64,000 nt of DNA from an uncultured Myxococcales bacterium (GCA_937949945.1 CALFEQ010000024.1:96679-160678), one strand, 5' to 3'. Numbered from the stretch's first letter, positions 17,275-26,410 are shown. Notes: generated by a model from the letters alone, not told the origin. A program made the numbers and translations.

Positions 17275-17766
17275 TCAGAACGCGTCCCCGAACGGATCGA
17301 ACAGACCGCCGTCCACCACAGGGCTCTCGCAAGCGGAGGTGCAGGACTGCTGCGCGCAGAAGCCCTGGTTCATGAGGATGCGCGAGCCCTCTTCGTGCTG
17401 CAGGTGACAGACCTGCACGCAGAAAATGTCCCCGTCGCACTCCTCGAGGCACCCCAGCATCGCGGTGCAGGAAGGTGACTCGTCGCATTGGAGGATGAAC
17501 TTGCAGCAGCTCTCGCGCATGCAGGTGTCGCACGCGCTGTCGTCGTGTACCTTCGCATGCCCCGAGCAGTCGGCCGTCCTCGATCCCGAATCGGAGCGCT
17601 CGCTCGACCCGCCGCTGCTGCTGCTCGCGCGTCTGTTGCGCTCTTCGAAGTCGCCGTCGGGCGACGGCGCGCTGCATCCGAACACGATGGCGACGGCGAG
17701 GGTCGAGCCGATGGCGACGGCGAGGACGGTCTTCCGCACGAATGCCTCCGTGTCCAAGGTTGCCAT
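17275..17766 (-). CDS. Cysteine-rich lipoprotein
   Basis: 163-aa lipoprotein. Residues 11-30 are a signal peptide and the lipobox is IVFGC with C31. A short Ser/Gly/Arg-rich linker follows, then a compact domain (from about residue 66) with many cysteines in patterns such as CDTCMRESCC and CLEECDGDIFCVQVC. These suggest a disulfide-rich fold or metal site. Similar Cys-rich lipoproteins are common in myxobacteria, with unknown function. The ATG at 17766 is the only start that gives a sensible signal peptide. It lies 101 bp downstream of the GH43-like gene and may share its transcript. Confidence 0.75.
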   Translation of the reverse strand: MATLDTEAFVRKTVLAVAIGSTLAVAIVFGCSAPSPDGDFEERNRRASSSSGGSSERSDSGSRTADCSGHAKVHDDSACDTCMRESCCKFILQCDESPSCTAMLGCLEECDGDIFCVQVCHLQHEEGSRILMNQGFCAQQSCTSACESPVVDGGLFDPFGDAF

Positions 17767-17867
17767 TCCGAAGGCCGTCGCGCCATGGCGTACGCCCCGA
17801 TGGATCGTCCTTGGACCAGCTCGCGACGACCATCGAGCGACCGCGCGCTCGAGCGGGCGCCGCTCGC

Positions 17868-18914
17868 TCAGGGCTTGCTCTGTGGGCCGATGAACGCCGC
17901 GTCGCCCTGGAAGCGAGGCCAGCCCTCGCTCCAGATGACCCGATTCGCGAGGACCACGCGCCCCTTGTCGCGCACCCGCTGGCCGTCCTCGCCCGCGAGC
18001 CATGCGTGGTGGACGTACCAGTCCTGCCCGTCCTTGCGGACGATGGAGCCATGGCCGGGGCCGAGCCACTTCTCGTTGTTCTTCATGATCGGAGGGCCCT
18101 TCTTCTCGAACGGCCCGAGAGGTGACCGCGCGCGTGCGACGCCCGTCGCGTAGCGGTCGTCGTACACGTTGCCGGAGTAGAACAGGTAGTACCAGCCGTC
18201 GCGCTCCACGACCCACGGCGCCTCGACGACGCCGCGCTCCCAGCTCGACGGATCGTTGGTGAGCACCTCGATCGCCTTCGACCCCGGCGCGAACGATCGA
18301 CCGTCCCGCGCGAGCTCGCGCACGAGGATCGGCGTCGGCTCGCCGCGCTGGTTGCCGTCCACCTTCCAGTAGAGGTACCGCTTGCCGTCCTTGTCCTCGA
18401 AGAACGTCGCGTCGATCACGCCGATGTGGTGCTGGATGAGCGGCTTCCCCTCGTCGAGCCACGGCCCCAGCGGAGACTCCGCGCGCGCCACGCCGATCGC
18501 GAGCCGGCCGTTCGCGTCCGACGCCGTGTAGTACGCGACGAAGGAGCGCGGACCGAGCTGATGGATCTCGGGAGCCCAGTTGCGCTTGCCGTCGGACGCC
18601 CACGGCGCCTTGCCCTCCGGGAGGATGAATGCGCCCGTGTCCTCCCACGAGACGAGGTCCGTCGAGCGACGAATCGCGAAGCGCCCTCCCGTGCAGACCA
18701 TGTAATAGACGCGCCGGATCTCGCCCTTCCCGTCGGCCTCGTCGACGCCGATGACGCCCGGATCGGGGCAGCTCTTGTCGAACACCGGGTTCTGGAACGT
18801 CGCGCCTCCGAGGACGGCCGACTCGACATGCGCCTCCGCATCGTCGGGGACCTCCGAGCAGGCGAGGAGACCAGCGAATACGACCGGGATCGCGGAGAAC
18901 AGGCGTGTGCGCAT
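17868..18914 (-). CDS. GH43-like glycoside hydrolase, lipoprotein
   Basis: 348-aa five-bladed beta-propeller enzyme of the GH43/GH117 type (arabinanase, xylosidase or arabinofuranosidase). The three expected acidic residues are visible: the base D51 in CPDPGV, the pKa modulator D168 in VIDATFF and the acid E231 in VVEAPWV. The lipobox LLAC gives C19, so the enzyme is anchored to the outer membrane or periplasmic face. ATG 18914 is preferred over an upstream in-frame Met because it starts the signal peptide directly. Repeated ARAESPLGPW and ARARSPLGPF blade motifs confirm the propeller. The plant-polysaccharide substrate is inferred from the family. Confidence 0.88.
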   Translation of the reverse strand: MRTRLFSAIPVVFAGLLACSEVPDDAEAHVESAVLGGATFQNPVFDKSCPDPGVIGVDEADGKGEIRRVYYMVCTGGRFAIRRSTDLVSWEDTGAFILPEGKAPWASDGKRNWAPEIHQLGPRSFVAYYTASDANGRLAIGVARAESPLGPWLDEGKPLIQHHIGVIDATFFEDKDGKRYLYWKVDGNQRGEPTPILVRELARDGRSFAPGSKAIEVLTNDPSSWERGVVEAPWVVERDGWYYLFYSGNVYDDRYATGVARARSPLGPFEKKGPPIMKNNEKWLGPGHGSIVRKDGQDWYVHHAWLAGEDGQRVRDKGRVVLANRVIWSEGWPRFQGDAAFIGPQSKP

Positions 18915-19187
18915 GCCTCGCGCCGAGTGCACCGCACGTGCCTCGAACGGAGGTGCGCGCGCTCACGTGCATCGTCGCATGTTCTCGCGCACATGCGCGC
19001 TTCTGCACGTCGCTCGTCCCCGGTCCGTCCTCGATCCGTGCGGTGCGGGACGCCCGACGGGCCGTCCACCACGTCGCCGATCCAGGGGTCCGTCGCGGCC
19101 CCGGCCGCCCGGGCGGATCGCCCCCGTGGGACGCCGCCGAGACTCCCCGCTTGCCCGCGACGCCGCGCGTTGGTAACGAAGACGCTG

Positions 19188-19388
19188 GTGGACGTAGCGA
19201 AGCGCTGGCCCAAGTCTTGTGGTTGCGGCGAGACGTGGTCGCGCGAGCACTGGGGAGAGCTCACGCCGGTCGGTCGTTACCTCGCCGACGAGTGGATCGA
19301 GCTCCGGACGTGCGTGTGCGGGCGGACGCTCGCCGTCCCGACGAGCGAGCTCGGCGAGCCCGGCACGAGCGACCGCGCCGGCGCGTGA
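19188..19388 (+). CDS. Small protein with two CxC motifs (possible zinc ribbon)
   Basis: 66-aa predicted protein starting at GTG 19188. It has two CxC pairs, SCGCGE near residue 10 and TCVCGRTL near residue 43, separated by a WxxxHW-like aromatic stretch (ETWSREHWGELTPVGRYLAD). Four cysteines in this layout suggest a zinc ribbon or knuckle. A TTG at 19170 is an alternative start. It lies just upstream, in + orientation, of the opposite-strand tRNA gene. Coding status rests on the conserved-looking motif and codon bias; function unknown. Confidence 0.55.
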   Translation: MDVAKRWPKSCGCGETWSREHWGELTPVGRYLADEWIELRTCVCGRTLAVPTSELGEPGTSDRAGA

Positions 19389-19447
19389 CGGGGCGAGCGC
19401 GGCGCGCTCATCGGGCGCCGCTCGACCTCTGGCGCCCGTGGCGCTCG

Positions 19448-19472
19448 GCGCCGCTCGGGCTCCGAGCGGCGC
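19448..19472 (-). terminator. Stem-loop downstream of tRNA-Leu
   Basis: A perfect 11-bp stem (GCGCCGCTCGG and its complement) with a 3-nt loop lies 14 bp beyond the 3' end of tRNA-Leu on the minus strand. On that strand five T residues precede rather than follow the hairpin. It may terminate or process the tRNA transcript. Confidence 0.5.
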
Positions 19473-19485
19473 GCCGAAAAACCGG

Positions 19486-19568
19486 TACCGAAGGAGGGAC
19501 TCGAACCCTCACGGGAGTGATCCCGGCGGATTTTGAATCCGCTGCGTCTACCATTCCGCCACTTCGGC
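19486..19568 (-). tRNA. tRNA-Leu (anticodon CAA)
   Basis: Class II tRNA of 83 nt. The acceptor stem is GCCGAAG/CTTCGGT, ending in a G-U pair with discriminator A. The D-loop contains GGTAGACGC. The anticodon stem-loop GCGGA-TTCAAAA-TCCGC gives anticodon CAA, which reads UUG. A variable arm GGGATCACTCCC and T-arm GAGGGTTCGAGTCCCTC complete it. CCA is not encoded. Confidence 0.95.
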
Positions 19569-19681
19569 TCGCGCCCGACCTTCTACCAGGATCCCGGGAG
19601 CTTGACCAAGGCACTCCGCACCGCGGCCGAGCCACGCGTCGATGCGCGAGAATCCGGCGATCTGTCGTATCCTCGCCCGCG

Positions 19682-20578
19682 ATGATGGTGCTCCGAAGGG
19701 CCTTCGTCGCCTCGCTCGCCGCGGCCGCGCTCGTCTGGGCGCTCCCCGCCTGCAAGGATCGCGGACAGAAGAGCGCCGAAGAGGCACGCGCGGACGTCGA
19801 GAAGCTCGTCGAGCTCGTGAACAAGGACGTCGCCGAGGTCGAGCGCGGCCTGCCCGAGGGCGCGAAGAAGCTCAGCGCGCTGCTCGAGAAGGAGGTCGGC
19901 AAGGACGGCGACCCCAGGCAGAACCCCGCCGCCGTACGGAGCGCGCTCCTCAAGATGCGGCAGCAGGTGCCGGATCTCGGCATCGCGAAGTCCACCTTCT
20001 TCGCCTTCGCGGACACGAAGGGCATCGCCGTCCGGAACGACTTCGAGCAAGACACGATGGCCGGCAAGGACCTCGTCGCCGGCTGGCCGGGGCTCAAGCC
20101 CGTCGTCGAAGGCGCGCCCTGGGCGGCGACGACCGGCCAGTTCCCGGGGACGCCGAACCCCGCCGGCCCGGACAAGGAGTGGGTCGCCGCCGTCCCGGTG
20201 AAGCGCTCGGACGGATCGCCCTTCGGCATGCTCGTGACGGGCTGGACGTATCGGCGCTTCGCGTATCACCTGCAGGTCACGCTCCAGCGCGAGCTGCAGG
20301 ATCAGCTCATGAGGAGCGGCGACAAGGGCAAGATGCCGATCCTCTACGTGTGCCTCTTCGACAAGGAGCACGTCTACGGCGCGGGCGCGCCCGGCGCCCT
20401 TCCCGTCCCCCAGGTCAACGAGCAGGAGCTCGAGAAGGTCGGGCTCCACGCGAAGACCGAGTCCGGCATCGCCTCGAGCCCCATCAAGATCACGAACCGC
20501 GATTTCGGCTGGGCCGCGGCGCGGCTGCCGAAGCTCGGGGCGGACGTCGGAGTGGTCGTGCTCAGGAGCGAGATCTGA
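19682..20578 (+). CDS. Lipoprotein with Cache-like sensor region
   Basis: 298-aa lipoprotein: signal peptide 1-23 and lipobox LPAC with C24. Residues 30-75 are a charged helix. The region from about 100 to 210 (STFFAFADTKGIAVRNDFE, then EWVAAVPVKRSDGSPFGMLVTGW) resembles a Cache-type extracytoplasmic ligand-binding domain, although no kinase or chemoreceptor module is attached. ATGs at 19682 and 19685 are both possible. The 3' end overlaps the convergent small membrane gene by 17 bp. Role unknown; it may supply a sensing domain in trans. Confidence 0.75.
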   Translation: MMVLRRAFVASLAAAALVWALPACKDRGQKSAEEARADVEKLVELVNKDVAEVERGLPEGAKKLSALLEKEVGKDGDPRQNPAAVRSALLKMRQQVPDLGIAKSTFFAFADTKGIAVRNDFEQDTMAGKDLVAGWPGLKPVVEGAPWAATTGQFPGTPNPAGPDKEWVAAVPVKRSDGSPFGMLVTGWTYRRFAYHLQVTLQRELQDQLMRSGDKGKMPILYVCLFDKEHVYGAGAPGALPVPQVNEQELEKVGLHAKTESGIASSPIKITNRDFGWAAARLPKLGADVGVVVLRSEI

Positions 20579-20864
20579 GCGATCCGCCCGATCCGGAGCG
20601 GCGGTCCGCCTTCGCCGCCCGGAGGGATCCGGCGCGGCCGAGGCGGTGGAGCGCCGCGATCCCGATGCCCCAGCCGGCGAGGAGCACCACCCCGCCGGTC
20701 GAGCGGTCGACCGTGCCGGCGATCGCCACGCCGCCGGCGATCGCGGCGCACGCGAGAACGAGGAGCCGCTTGCCGCGCTCGAACGCGTCCGGCGGAGGCT
20801 GCGCCGGCTCGGGCGAGCCCTCTCCGCCGTCGGGGTCTCGAGGAGACGATTCGTCTTCCACCAT
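20562..20864 (-). CDS. Small membrane protein
   Basis: 100-aa protein with an acidic, Pro-rich N-terminus, two hydrophobic helices (RLLVLACAAIAGGVAIAG near 32-50 and GGVVLLAGWGIGIAALH near 57-73) and a basic tail. It likely forms a helical hairpin in the inner membrane. The start has an AAGGA Shine-Dalgarno four bases away. It is divergent from the exopolyphosphatase gene, with only 38 bp between starts, and convergent with the preceding lipoprotein gene. No known family. Confidence 0.65.
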   Translation of the reverse strand: MVEDESSPRDPDGGEGSPEPAQPPPDAFERGKRLLVLACAAIAGGVAIAGTVDRSTGGVVLLAGWGIGIAALHRLGRAGSLRAAKADRRSGSGGSLRSRS

Positions 20865-20868
20865 CCCG

Positions 20869-20897
20869 TCCTTCTAACAGACTACGTGCTAGAAGGA
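20869..20897. promoter_or_regulatory. Inverted repeat spanning both ribosome binding sites of a divergent pair
   Basis: TCCTTCTA and TAGAAGGA, 8-bp perfect arms with a 13-bp spacer, fill most of the 38 bp between two divergent starts. Each arm contains one gene's Shine-Dalgarno. The gap is too short for two ordinary promoters, so promoter elements must overlap or lie inside the genes. Confidence 0.4.
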
Positions 20898-20902
20898 GGG
20901 TC

Positions 20903-22528
20903 ATGCCGCGCTTCGCCGCGCTCGACCTCGGCTCGAACGCCTTGCGTCTGCGGATCGTCGAGGCGCACGCGCCCTCGTCGAGCCGCGAGCAGCTCTCCCT
21001 CTTGCCCGAACCGGGAAGCTCGTGGCGCGACATCGTGAGCCTCCGCGCGCCCGTGCGCCTCGGCTCGGAGGTGTTCGTCACCGGCAGGCTCGCCGCAGCG
21101 TCGATCGGCGCGGCGTGCGCGGCCTTGCGCGAGTTCCGACAGTCGATGGACGCCGCCAAGGTGGACGCGTACCGCGCGACCGCGACGAGCGCGGTGCGCG
21201 AGGCGTCGAACGGGCTCACCCTCGTCGAGCGAGCGCGCCGCGAGGCGGGCATCGAGCTCGAGGTCATCGAGGGAATCGAAGAGGCTCGCCTCATCCAGCT
21301 CGCCGTCGTCCGGCGGCTCGGCCTCGCCGATCGACGCGCCCTCCTCGTCGACGTCGGGGGAGGATCGACCGAGCTCACCTTCCTCGATCGCGGGCGGAGC
21401 GCTTGGGCGATCTCCCTGCCGATCGGGACCGTGCGCCTGCTCGAGACGTACCTCCGCGGCGCGAAGACGGTCGATCGCGGCCGACAGAAGCTCTTGTTCG
21501 AGGGGATCGATCGGGCGCTCGCCGAGGCGGTGCCCGCGCTGTCGAAGATACGGTTCGAGGTCGTGGTCGGCACCGGCGGGAGCGTGGACACGCTCGTCGA
21601 GCTCGCGCCGATGAAGGGCGGGTGGTCCGGCTACCCGCGCGCGATCGACGTCCCCCTCCTGAAGCCTCTCCTCGGCAAGCTCTTCGCGCAGACGCCGGAG
21701 CAGCGTCGCGAGACGTACGGGCTCCGTCCCGATCGCGCGGACACGATCGTGACCGCGACGTCGATCTTCCTCCGCGTCGCCGAGCTCTTCCAGGCGCCGG
21801 CCATCGTCGCGCCGGGCGTCGGCCTCAAGGAAGGCATCCTCGAGGAGCTCATCGACAAGTACTTCGACCGTTGGGACGAAGAATCCGAGGCGAGCAACGT
21901 CATCGAGGCATGCATCCGACTCGGCAAGCGGTACGGGTTCGATCAGGCGCACGGTGAGCACGTCGCCTCGCTCGCGATGTCGCTCTTCGACGACATGGCC
22001 GGCTACCACGGCTTCGGAGAGCGCGAACGCCTGCTCCTACGTGCCGCCGCCCTGCTCCACGACATCGGCGACTACGTCCGCTACGACGGCCACCACAAGC
22101 ACAGCTACTACCTGATCCAGCACTCGGACATCATGGGGCTGTCGCCCGACGAGCGGGCCATCGTCGCGAACGTGGCGCGCTACCACCGCAAGAGCGCGCC
22201 GGATCCGTCGCATCCGAACTTTCGCGAGCTCGACAAAGAGGCGCGCTCGAAGGTGCGTGCCCTCGCCGCGATCCTGCGCATCGCCGACGCGCTCGATCGC
22301 GAGCACCTCGGCAAGGTGAAGAGCGTCCGCGCGGAGATCGACGGCCGGGGCCGCAGGATGTTCCTCCACCTCACCGGCGACGAAGATCGCGAGCTCGAGG
22401 AATGGACCGTCCGCGCCAAGTCGGAGCTCCTCCGCGACGTCTTCGATCTCGAGACCGTCCTCGCGAACGCCACCTCGAACCGCCCGTCGGTCAAGGAGCA
22501 GCCCGCGGCGCGACCGAGCGCCCGCTGA
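20903..22528 (+). CDS. ppx: Exopolyphosphatase / guanosine pentaphosphatase (Ppx/GppA) with HD domain
   Basis: 541-aa enzyme that removes terminal phosphate from inorganic polyphosphate and possibly pppGpp. The ASKHA-fold half begins with LDLGSNALRLRIVE, has the second phosphate loop VDVGGGSTELTF near 151-162 and VVGTGGSVDTL near 217-227. The C-terminal half is an HD-type domain: ALLHDIGDY with the HD pair, HHKHSYYLI and a later RIADALDREH. This is the typical Ppx layout. A strong Shine-Dalgarno (GAAGGAGGG) precedes the ATG. It connects to the stringent response and phosphate storage, as known for the family. Confidence 0.93.
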   Translation: MPRFAALDLGSNALRLRIVEAHAPSSSREQLSLLPEPGSSWRDIVSLRAPVRLGSEVFVTGRLAAASIGAACAALREFRQSMDAAKVDAYRATATSAVREASNGLTLVERARREAGIELEVIEGIEEARLIQLAVVRRLGLADRRALLVDVGGGSTELTFLDRGRSAWAISLPIGTVRLLETYLRGAKTVDRGRQKLLFEGIDRALAEAVPALSKIRFEVVVGTGGSVDTLVELAPMKGGWSGYPRAIDVPLLKPLLGKLFAQTPEQRRETYGLRPDRADTIVTATSIFLRVAELFQAPAIVAPGVGLKEGILEELIDKYFDRWDEESEASNVIEACIRLGKRYGFDQAHGEHVASLAMSLFDDMAGYHGFGERERLLLRAAALLHDIGDYVRYDGHHKHSYYLIQHSDIMGLSPDERAIVANVARYHRKSAPDPSHPNFRELDKEARSKVRALAAILRIADALDREHLGKVKSVRAEIDGRGRRMFLHLTGDEDRELEEWTVRAKSELLRDVFDLETVLANATSNRPSVKEQPAARPSAR

Positions 22529-22625
22529 GCGCCTCCGGGCCGCGCGGCGCGGGCGATCTCCCGGCCCCCGAGCAGCGCCATGCGGTTTCGTAGGCTCCGG
22601 TTTCGTACTACGCTCCCCCGCGCCG

Positions 22626-23240
22626 ATGCGGGTCTTCCTCCTCCTGTCTGGCCTCGTGATCGCTGGCTGCGGCGGCAGCGCCGTCCCGGATCCGCGCAGC
22701 GCCGCCGAGGAGTACGCGAAGGCGGCGGCGCGCGGCGACGGCGACGCCATCTACGCGATGATGACGACGTCCGCGCAGAGGTCGCGTTCGCGCGAGGACA
22801 TCAAGCGCCTCGTCGCCGAGCAGCGCGAAGAGCTCGCGGAGCAGGCGAAGGCCCTCACGGCGAAGGACGCGCGCGTCGAGGCCGTCGCGCGCCTTCGCTA
22901 CGACGACGGCGAGGAGGCGCAGCTCGAGCTGCGCGACGGCCGCTTCTGGATCACGGCGTCCGGCGCGCTGCCCGGCGGATCGCGCACGCCCGAGCAGGCG
23001 CTCGACCAGCTGCGTCGCGTGCTCGCCCGCAGGAGCTACGCCGGCTTGATGCGCGTGCTCACGCCCGCGACACGCGCGGCGATCGAGCAAGACCTCCGCT
23101 CGCTGGTGGAGGGCCTCGAGCGGCCCGAGACGCTGCACGTCGAGGTGACCGGCGACGCCGCCGTCGTCAACGTCCCCGGCGGTCACAGCGTGAAGCTGAA
23201 GCGAGAAGGCGGCATCTGGCGCGTCGACGACTTCGACTGA
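22626..23240 (+). CDS. Lipoprotein, NTF2-like
   Basis: 204-aa lipoprotein with lipobox VIAGC (C15). After it come AAEEYAKAAARGDGDAIYAM and YDDGEEAQLELRDGRFWI, the helix-plus-sheet pattern of NTF2-like folds. A second similar unit, QALDQLRRVLARRSYAGLM to VKLKREGGIWRVDDF, closes the protein. So there are probably two NTF2-like repeats. It shares direction with ppx and with the next gene but has about 100-bp gaps on both sides. Function unknown. Confidence 0.72.
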   Translation: MRVFLLLSGLVIAGCGGSAVPDPRSAAEEYAKAAARGDGDAIYAMMTTSAQRSRSREDIKRLVAEQREELAEQAKALTAKDARVEAVARLRYDDGEEAQLELRDGRFWITASGALPGGSRTPEQALDQLRRVLARRSYAGLMRVLTPATRAAIEQDLRSLVEGLERPETLHVEVTGDAAVVNVPGGHSVKLKREGGIWRVDDFD

Positions 23241-23341
23241 TCCGAACGGCTCGCTCGGCGACGCAGCGCCGTGATCGCCCGCGCGTCCCGCCTCGACAAG
23301 GCCTTGGCCCTCCGACCCTCGACCCCTAGTATCGGAGCGGC

Positions 23342-24151
23342 ATGCGAGATCCCTCGCTCCGTCGCGTCGCCCGGCGGCTCGTGCCCATCCTGCCCTTCGC
23401 GCTCGTAATCGCGCTCCTCGGCGTCTTCATGCCGCGCCCCGCGCGTGCGTTCCGTGACGTGGGCGCGTTCGATCCGCGCGCGCTGCTCGCCGGAGGGACG
23501 ACCGGCCCGGCGCGGGCGTCCGCTCCCTACCGATGGTCGTGGGAGCTCGTGCAGCGGACCAGCGCGCCGGCGCGGCTCAAGCCCACGCAGGTGCGCGCCG
23601 ACGCTCCCGAGGTCGTCGAGGCGCCGTTCCTCTGGTGGAGCGGCGATGCAGCGCTCACGCCGCTGACGCCGAAGGAGATCGCCGGTCTCCGCCGCTTCTT
23701 CGCGCTCGGCGGCGTCCTCCTCGTCGACGACGCCGGCGTGTCCGACGACGGCGGACCGAGCGCCTTCGGCCGGACGGCGCGCGAGCAGATCGCGCGAGTC
23801 TTGCCGGACACGAGCCCGATCCCGCTCGGCGCCGATCACGTGCTCTTCAAGTCGTATTACCTCCTCCGGCGCGCCGAAGGTCGCGTCGCGGGGCCGCGGA
23901 CGCTCGACGCCGTCATCCGCGGCGGGCAGGCGCAGGTGATCTTCTCGTCGCACGACCTCGGCGGAGCGCTCGCCCGCGGCGCGACCGGCGCGTGGGAGCA
24001 CCCCGTCGTGCCGGGCGGCGATCTCCAGCGCGAGCGGGCCATTCGTCTCGCCGTGAACATCGCGATGTACGTCCTCTGCTCGAACTACAAGGACGATCAG
24101 GTCCACGCACCGTTCCTCATGCGCCGCCGCGCGGGTGCGCTCGTCCCCTGA
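23342..24151 (+). CDS. DUF4159-family exported protein
   Basis: 269-aa protein with a signal peptide (residues 1-36, cleavage after ARA) and the DUF4159 pattern: PFLWWSGDA, then LRRFFALGGVLLVDDAG, DHVLFKSYYLL, and VIFSSHDLGGAL. DUF4159 is a glutamine-amidotransferase-like fold commonly encoded beside VWA membrane proteins, MoxR ATPases and DUF58 proteins. Here only the VWA partner is adjacent, 12 bp downstream. GGAG lies six bases before the ATG. No catalytic Cys is evident, so it may be a binding module. Confidence 0.82.
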   Translation: MRDPSLRRVARRLVPILPFALVIALLGVFMPRPARAFRDVGAFDPRALLAGGTTGPARASAPYRWSWELVQRTSAPARLKPTQVRADAPEVVEAPFLWWSGDAALTPLTPKEIAGLRRFFALGGVLLVDDAGVSDDGGPSAFGRTAREQIARVLPDTSPIPLGADHVLFKSYYLLRRAEGRVAGPRTLDAVIRGGQAQVIFSSHDLGGALARGATGAWEHPVVPGGDLQRERAIRLAVNIAMYVLCSNYKDDQVHAPFLMRRRAGALVP

Positions 24152-24163
24152 ACGGCTCTCGCG

Positions 24164-26410
24164 ATGGAGATGACCACGCGGCTCGCGGTGAACGGCGACC
24201 TCCCGCAATGGGCGGCGATCGTCGCGTGCGTGCTCGTCCTCGTGAGCCTCGCCGTCCTCGTCGGTCACGAGCTGAGGCGCCGCGAGCGCGGCGGCTTCGC
24301 GATCGTCGCGACGGGCGTGCTCGCCCTCCTCGCGCTCCTCTTCGCCGTGCTCCGCCCCGTGCGCATCGCTGCGCGCGAGAGCGTGGTCGGCGCGAAGGTC
24401 GTGGTCCTCACCGACACCTCGCGCTCGATGGCCCTCCCGCAGGAGGGCAAGACCCCGCGCTACAACGTGGCCACCCGCGCGCTCTCCGAGCTCGCGAAGA
24501 AGTCGAAGGACGCTCGGCTCCTCGTCCTCGGCTTCGGCGACGGGGCCCCCCGCCCCATCGTCGCGGCCGACGACGAGAACGAGAACGAGAAGAAGGCGTC
24601 CGCGCCCATCGCGCCGCGGAGCGACCTCACGACGGCGCTTCGTTCGCTCGCGGCATCGGCCGACGAGCACCCGCAGGCCGTCGTCGTCGTGTCCGACGGC
24701 CGCCTCGACGATCCGGGAGAGGACGCGTCGAAGGAGTCGCTCGCCGCGCTCGGCAAGGAGCTGAAGGTCCCGATCCACACGATCGCCACGACGCGCGACG
24801 GGCCGCCCGACGCGAGCGTGCGACGCGTGTCGGCCGCCGGCGCCGCGGTGGCGCACGTGCCGCTGCCTCTGCGCGTCGAGGTCGGCTGCAGCGGCGGGCT
24901 GTCGTGCGACGAGCTCACCGTCACCGCGCGCGAGCTCCGCGAAGACGGGCCGCCGGCGCTGCTCGCGACGGGGCTGTCCCACTTGAAGGACGGCAAAGGC
25001 ACCGTCGATCTCTCGGTCACGCTCGAGCGCGCGGGAGCCCGCATCATCGAGATCGCCATCACGCCGCCGTCCGGCGACACGATCCCGGAGAACGATCGGC
25101 GGCTCATCACGTTCCTCGTCGCGCGCGAGCGGGTGCGCGTCCTCCACGTCGCCGGCCGTCCCACGAACGACGTCCGCGCGCTCCGGCGATGGCTCAAGAG
25201 CGACGCATCCGTCGACGTCGTCGCCTTCTTCATTCTCCGCACGCAAGGCGACGAGCCGAACGCGCGCCCGGACGACCTCTCGCTCATCCCCTTCCCCGTC
25301 GACGAGCTCTTCACCGAGCACCTGCCGTCCTTCGACGCCGTCGTGCTCCAGGACTTCGACGCACCGCCGTACCACCTCGACCGGCACCTGCCCCAGCTCG
25401 CGCGCTACGTCCGATCCGGCGGCGGGCTCATCATGGTCGGCGGACAGAACTCGTTCGTCGCCGGCGGCTACGCGGGCACTCCGCTCGCGGAGGTGCTGCC
25501 CGTCGAGCTCGATGACTCGCCCGGAGCGACGGGAGCGGACGTCGCGCCGTTCACCCCGGTGTGGACGGAGGACGGTCGGACCGCGCCGCTGCTCGCCCCG
25601 CTGCGCGACGTCGTGTCCGAGGAGCTTCCGCAGATGCCCGGCGCGAACGTCCTCGGCGACGTCCGGCCCGGCGGGCTCGTCTTGTGGTCGCACCCGACGC
25701 GCACGACGAAGAGCGGCGCGCCGATGCCCGTCCTCGCGATCGGCGACCAGGGCGACGGTCGATCGATCGCCCTCGGCATCGACGGGGCCTGGCTGCTCGA
25801 GTTCTCGCAGCTCGGCGCGCGCACGTCGGGTCGCGGCTACGGCGCGCTCTGGGACGGCCTGCTCGGCTGGCTGATGCGCGACCCGCGCTTCGAGCCCGGG
25901 CAGCTCGATCTCGAGGGACCGTGCGTGGCCGACGAGCCCGCGCGCCTGCGGGTTCGCGTGCCCGACAGCGCGAAGGACGCGCCCATCACGATCGAGCTGC
26001 GGCGGCTCGATCGCCAGGACGTCGATCCCATCAAGGTCGAGGTGCCCAAGCGCGAGCCCGCCTCCGCGACGACGGAGGTGGTCCTCCCGCCGCTGCCCGC
26101 AGGCGGCTACACGGCGCGGCTGAAGCTCGGCCCGGGACCGACGACACGACGCGACTTCGCCTGCGAGGCGGGCGGCGACGAGTGGGCCGACTCGCGGCCC
26201 GATCCGGAGCGGCTCCGGATGCTCGCCGCCGCGACGGGCGGCACCTTCCGCTGGGCGACCGACGACCTCGCCCTGCCGCTCCCGAAGCCGGCCGTGGTCA
26301 GCGCGGAGAGGCACGTCGTTCCGCTCGCGCCGCCGTGGACGTGGACGCTCGCCGCCGCGGTGCTTCTCGGCGCGCACTGGTTCGCGCGGCGCCGGAGCGG
26401 CCTGTCGTGA
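24164..26410 (+). CDS. VWA / amidotransferase-like membrane protein (BatA-related)
   Basis: 748-aa membrane protein. Two helices near 15-35 and 45-65 precede a von Willebrand A-type domain whose MIDAS DxSxS is visible as DTSRS (84-88). The centre (about 300-450) has a class-I glutamine-amidotransferase-like fold with GGGLIMVGGQNSFVAGGY near 418-435 but no catalytic Cys. A last helix lies near 724-742. This architecture occurs with DUF4159, as here, 12 bp upstream. In other genomes such genes sit in MoxR-DUF58-BatA operons; MoxR and DUF58 are not seen in this window. A possible terminator follows at 26452. Confidence 0.85.
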   Translation: MEMTTRLAVNGDLPQWAAIVACVLVLVSLAVLVGHELRRRERGGFAIVATGVLALLALLFAVLRPVRIAARESVVGAKVVVLTDTSRSMALPQEGKTPRYNVATRALSELAKKSKDARLLVLGFGDGAPRPIVAADDENENEKKASAPIAPRSDLTTALRSLAASADEHPQAVVVVSDGRLDDPGEDASKESLAALGKELKVPIHTIATTRDGPPDASVRRVSAAGAAVAHVPLPLRVEVGCSGGLSCDELTVTARELREDGPPALLATGLSHLKDGKGTVDLSVTLERAGARIIEIAITPPSGDTIPENDRRLITFLVARERVRVLHVAGRPTNDVRALRRWLKSDASVDVVAFFILRTQGDEPNARPDDLSLIPFPVDELFTEHLPSFDAVVLQDFDAPPYHLDRHLPQLARYVRSGGGLIMVGGQNSFVAGGYAGTPLAEVLPVELDDSPGATGADVAPFTPVWTEDGRTAPLLAPLRDVVSEELPQMPGANVLGDVRPGGLVLWSHPTRTTKSGAPMPVLAIGDQGDGRSIALGIDGAWLLEFSQLGARTSGRGYGALWDGLLGWLMRDPRFEPGQLDLEGPCVADEPARLRVRVPDSAKDAPITIELRRLDRQDVDPIKVEVPKREPASATTEVVLPPLPAGGYTARLKLGPGPTTRRDFACEAGGDEWADSRPDPERLRMLAAATGGTFRWATDDLALPLPKPAVVSAERHVVPLAPPWTWTLAAAVLLGAHWFARRRSGLS

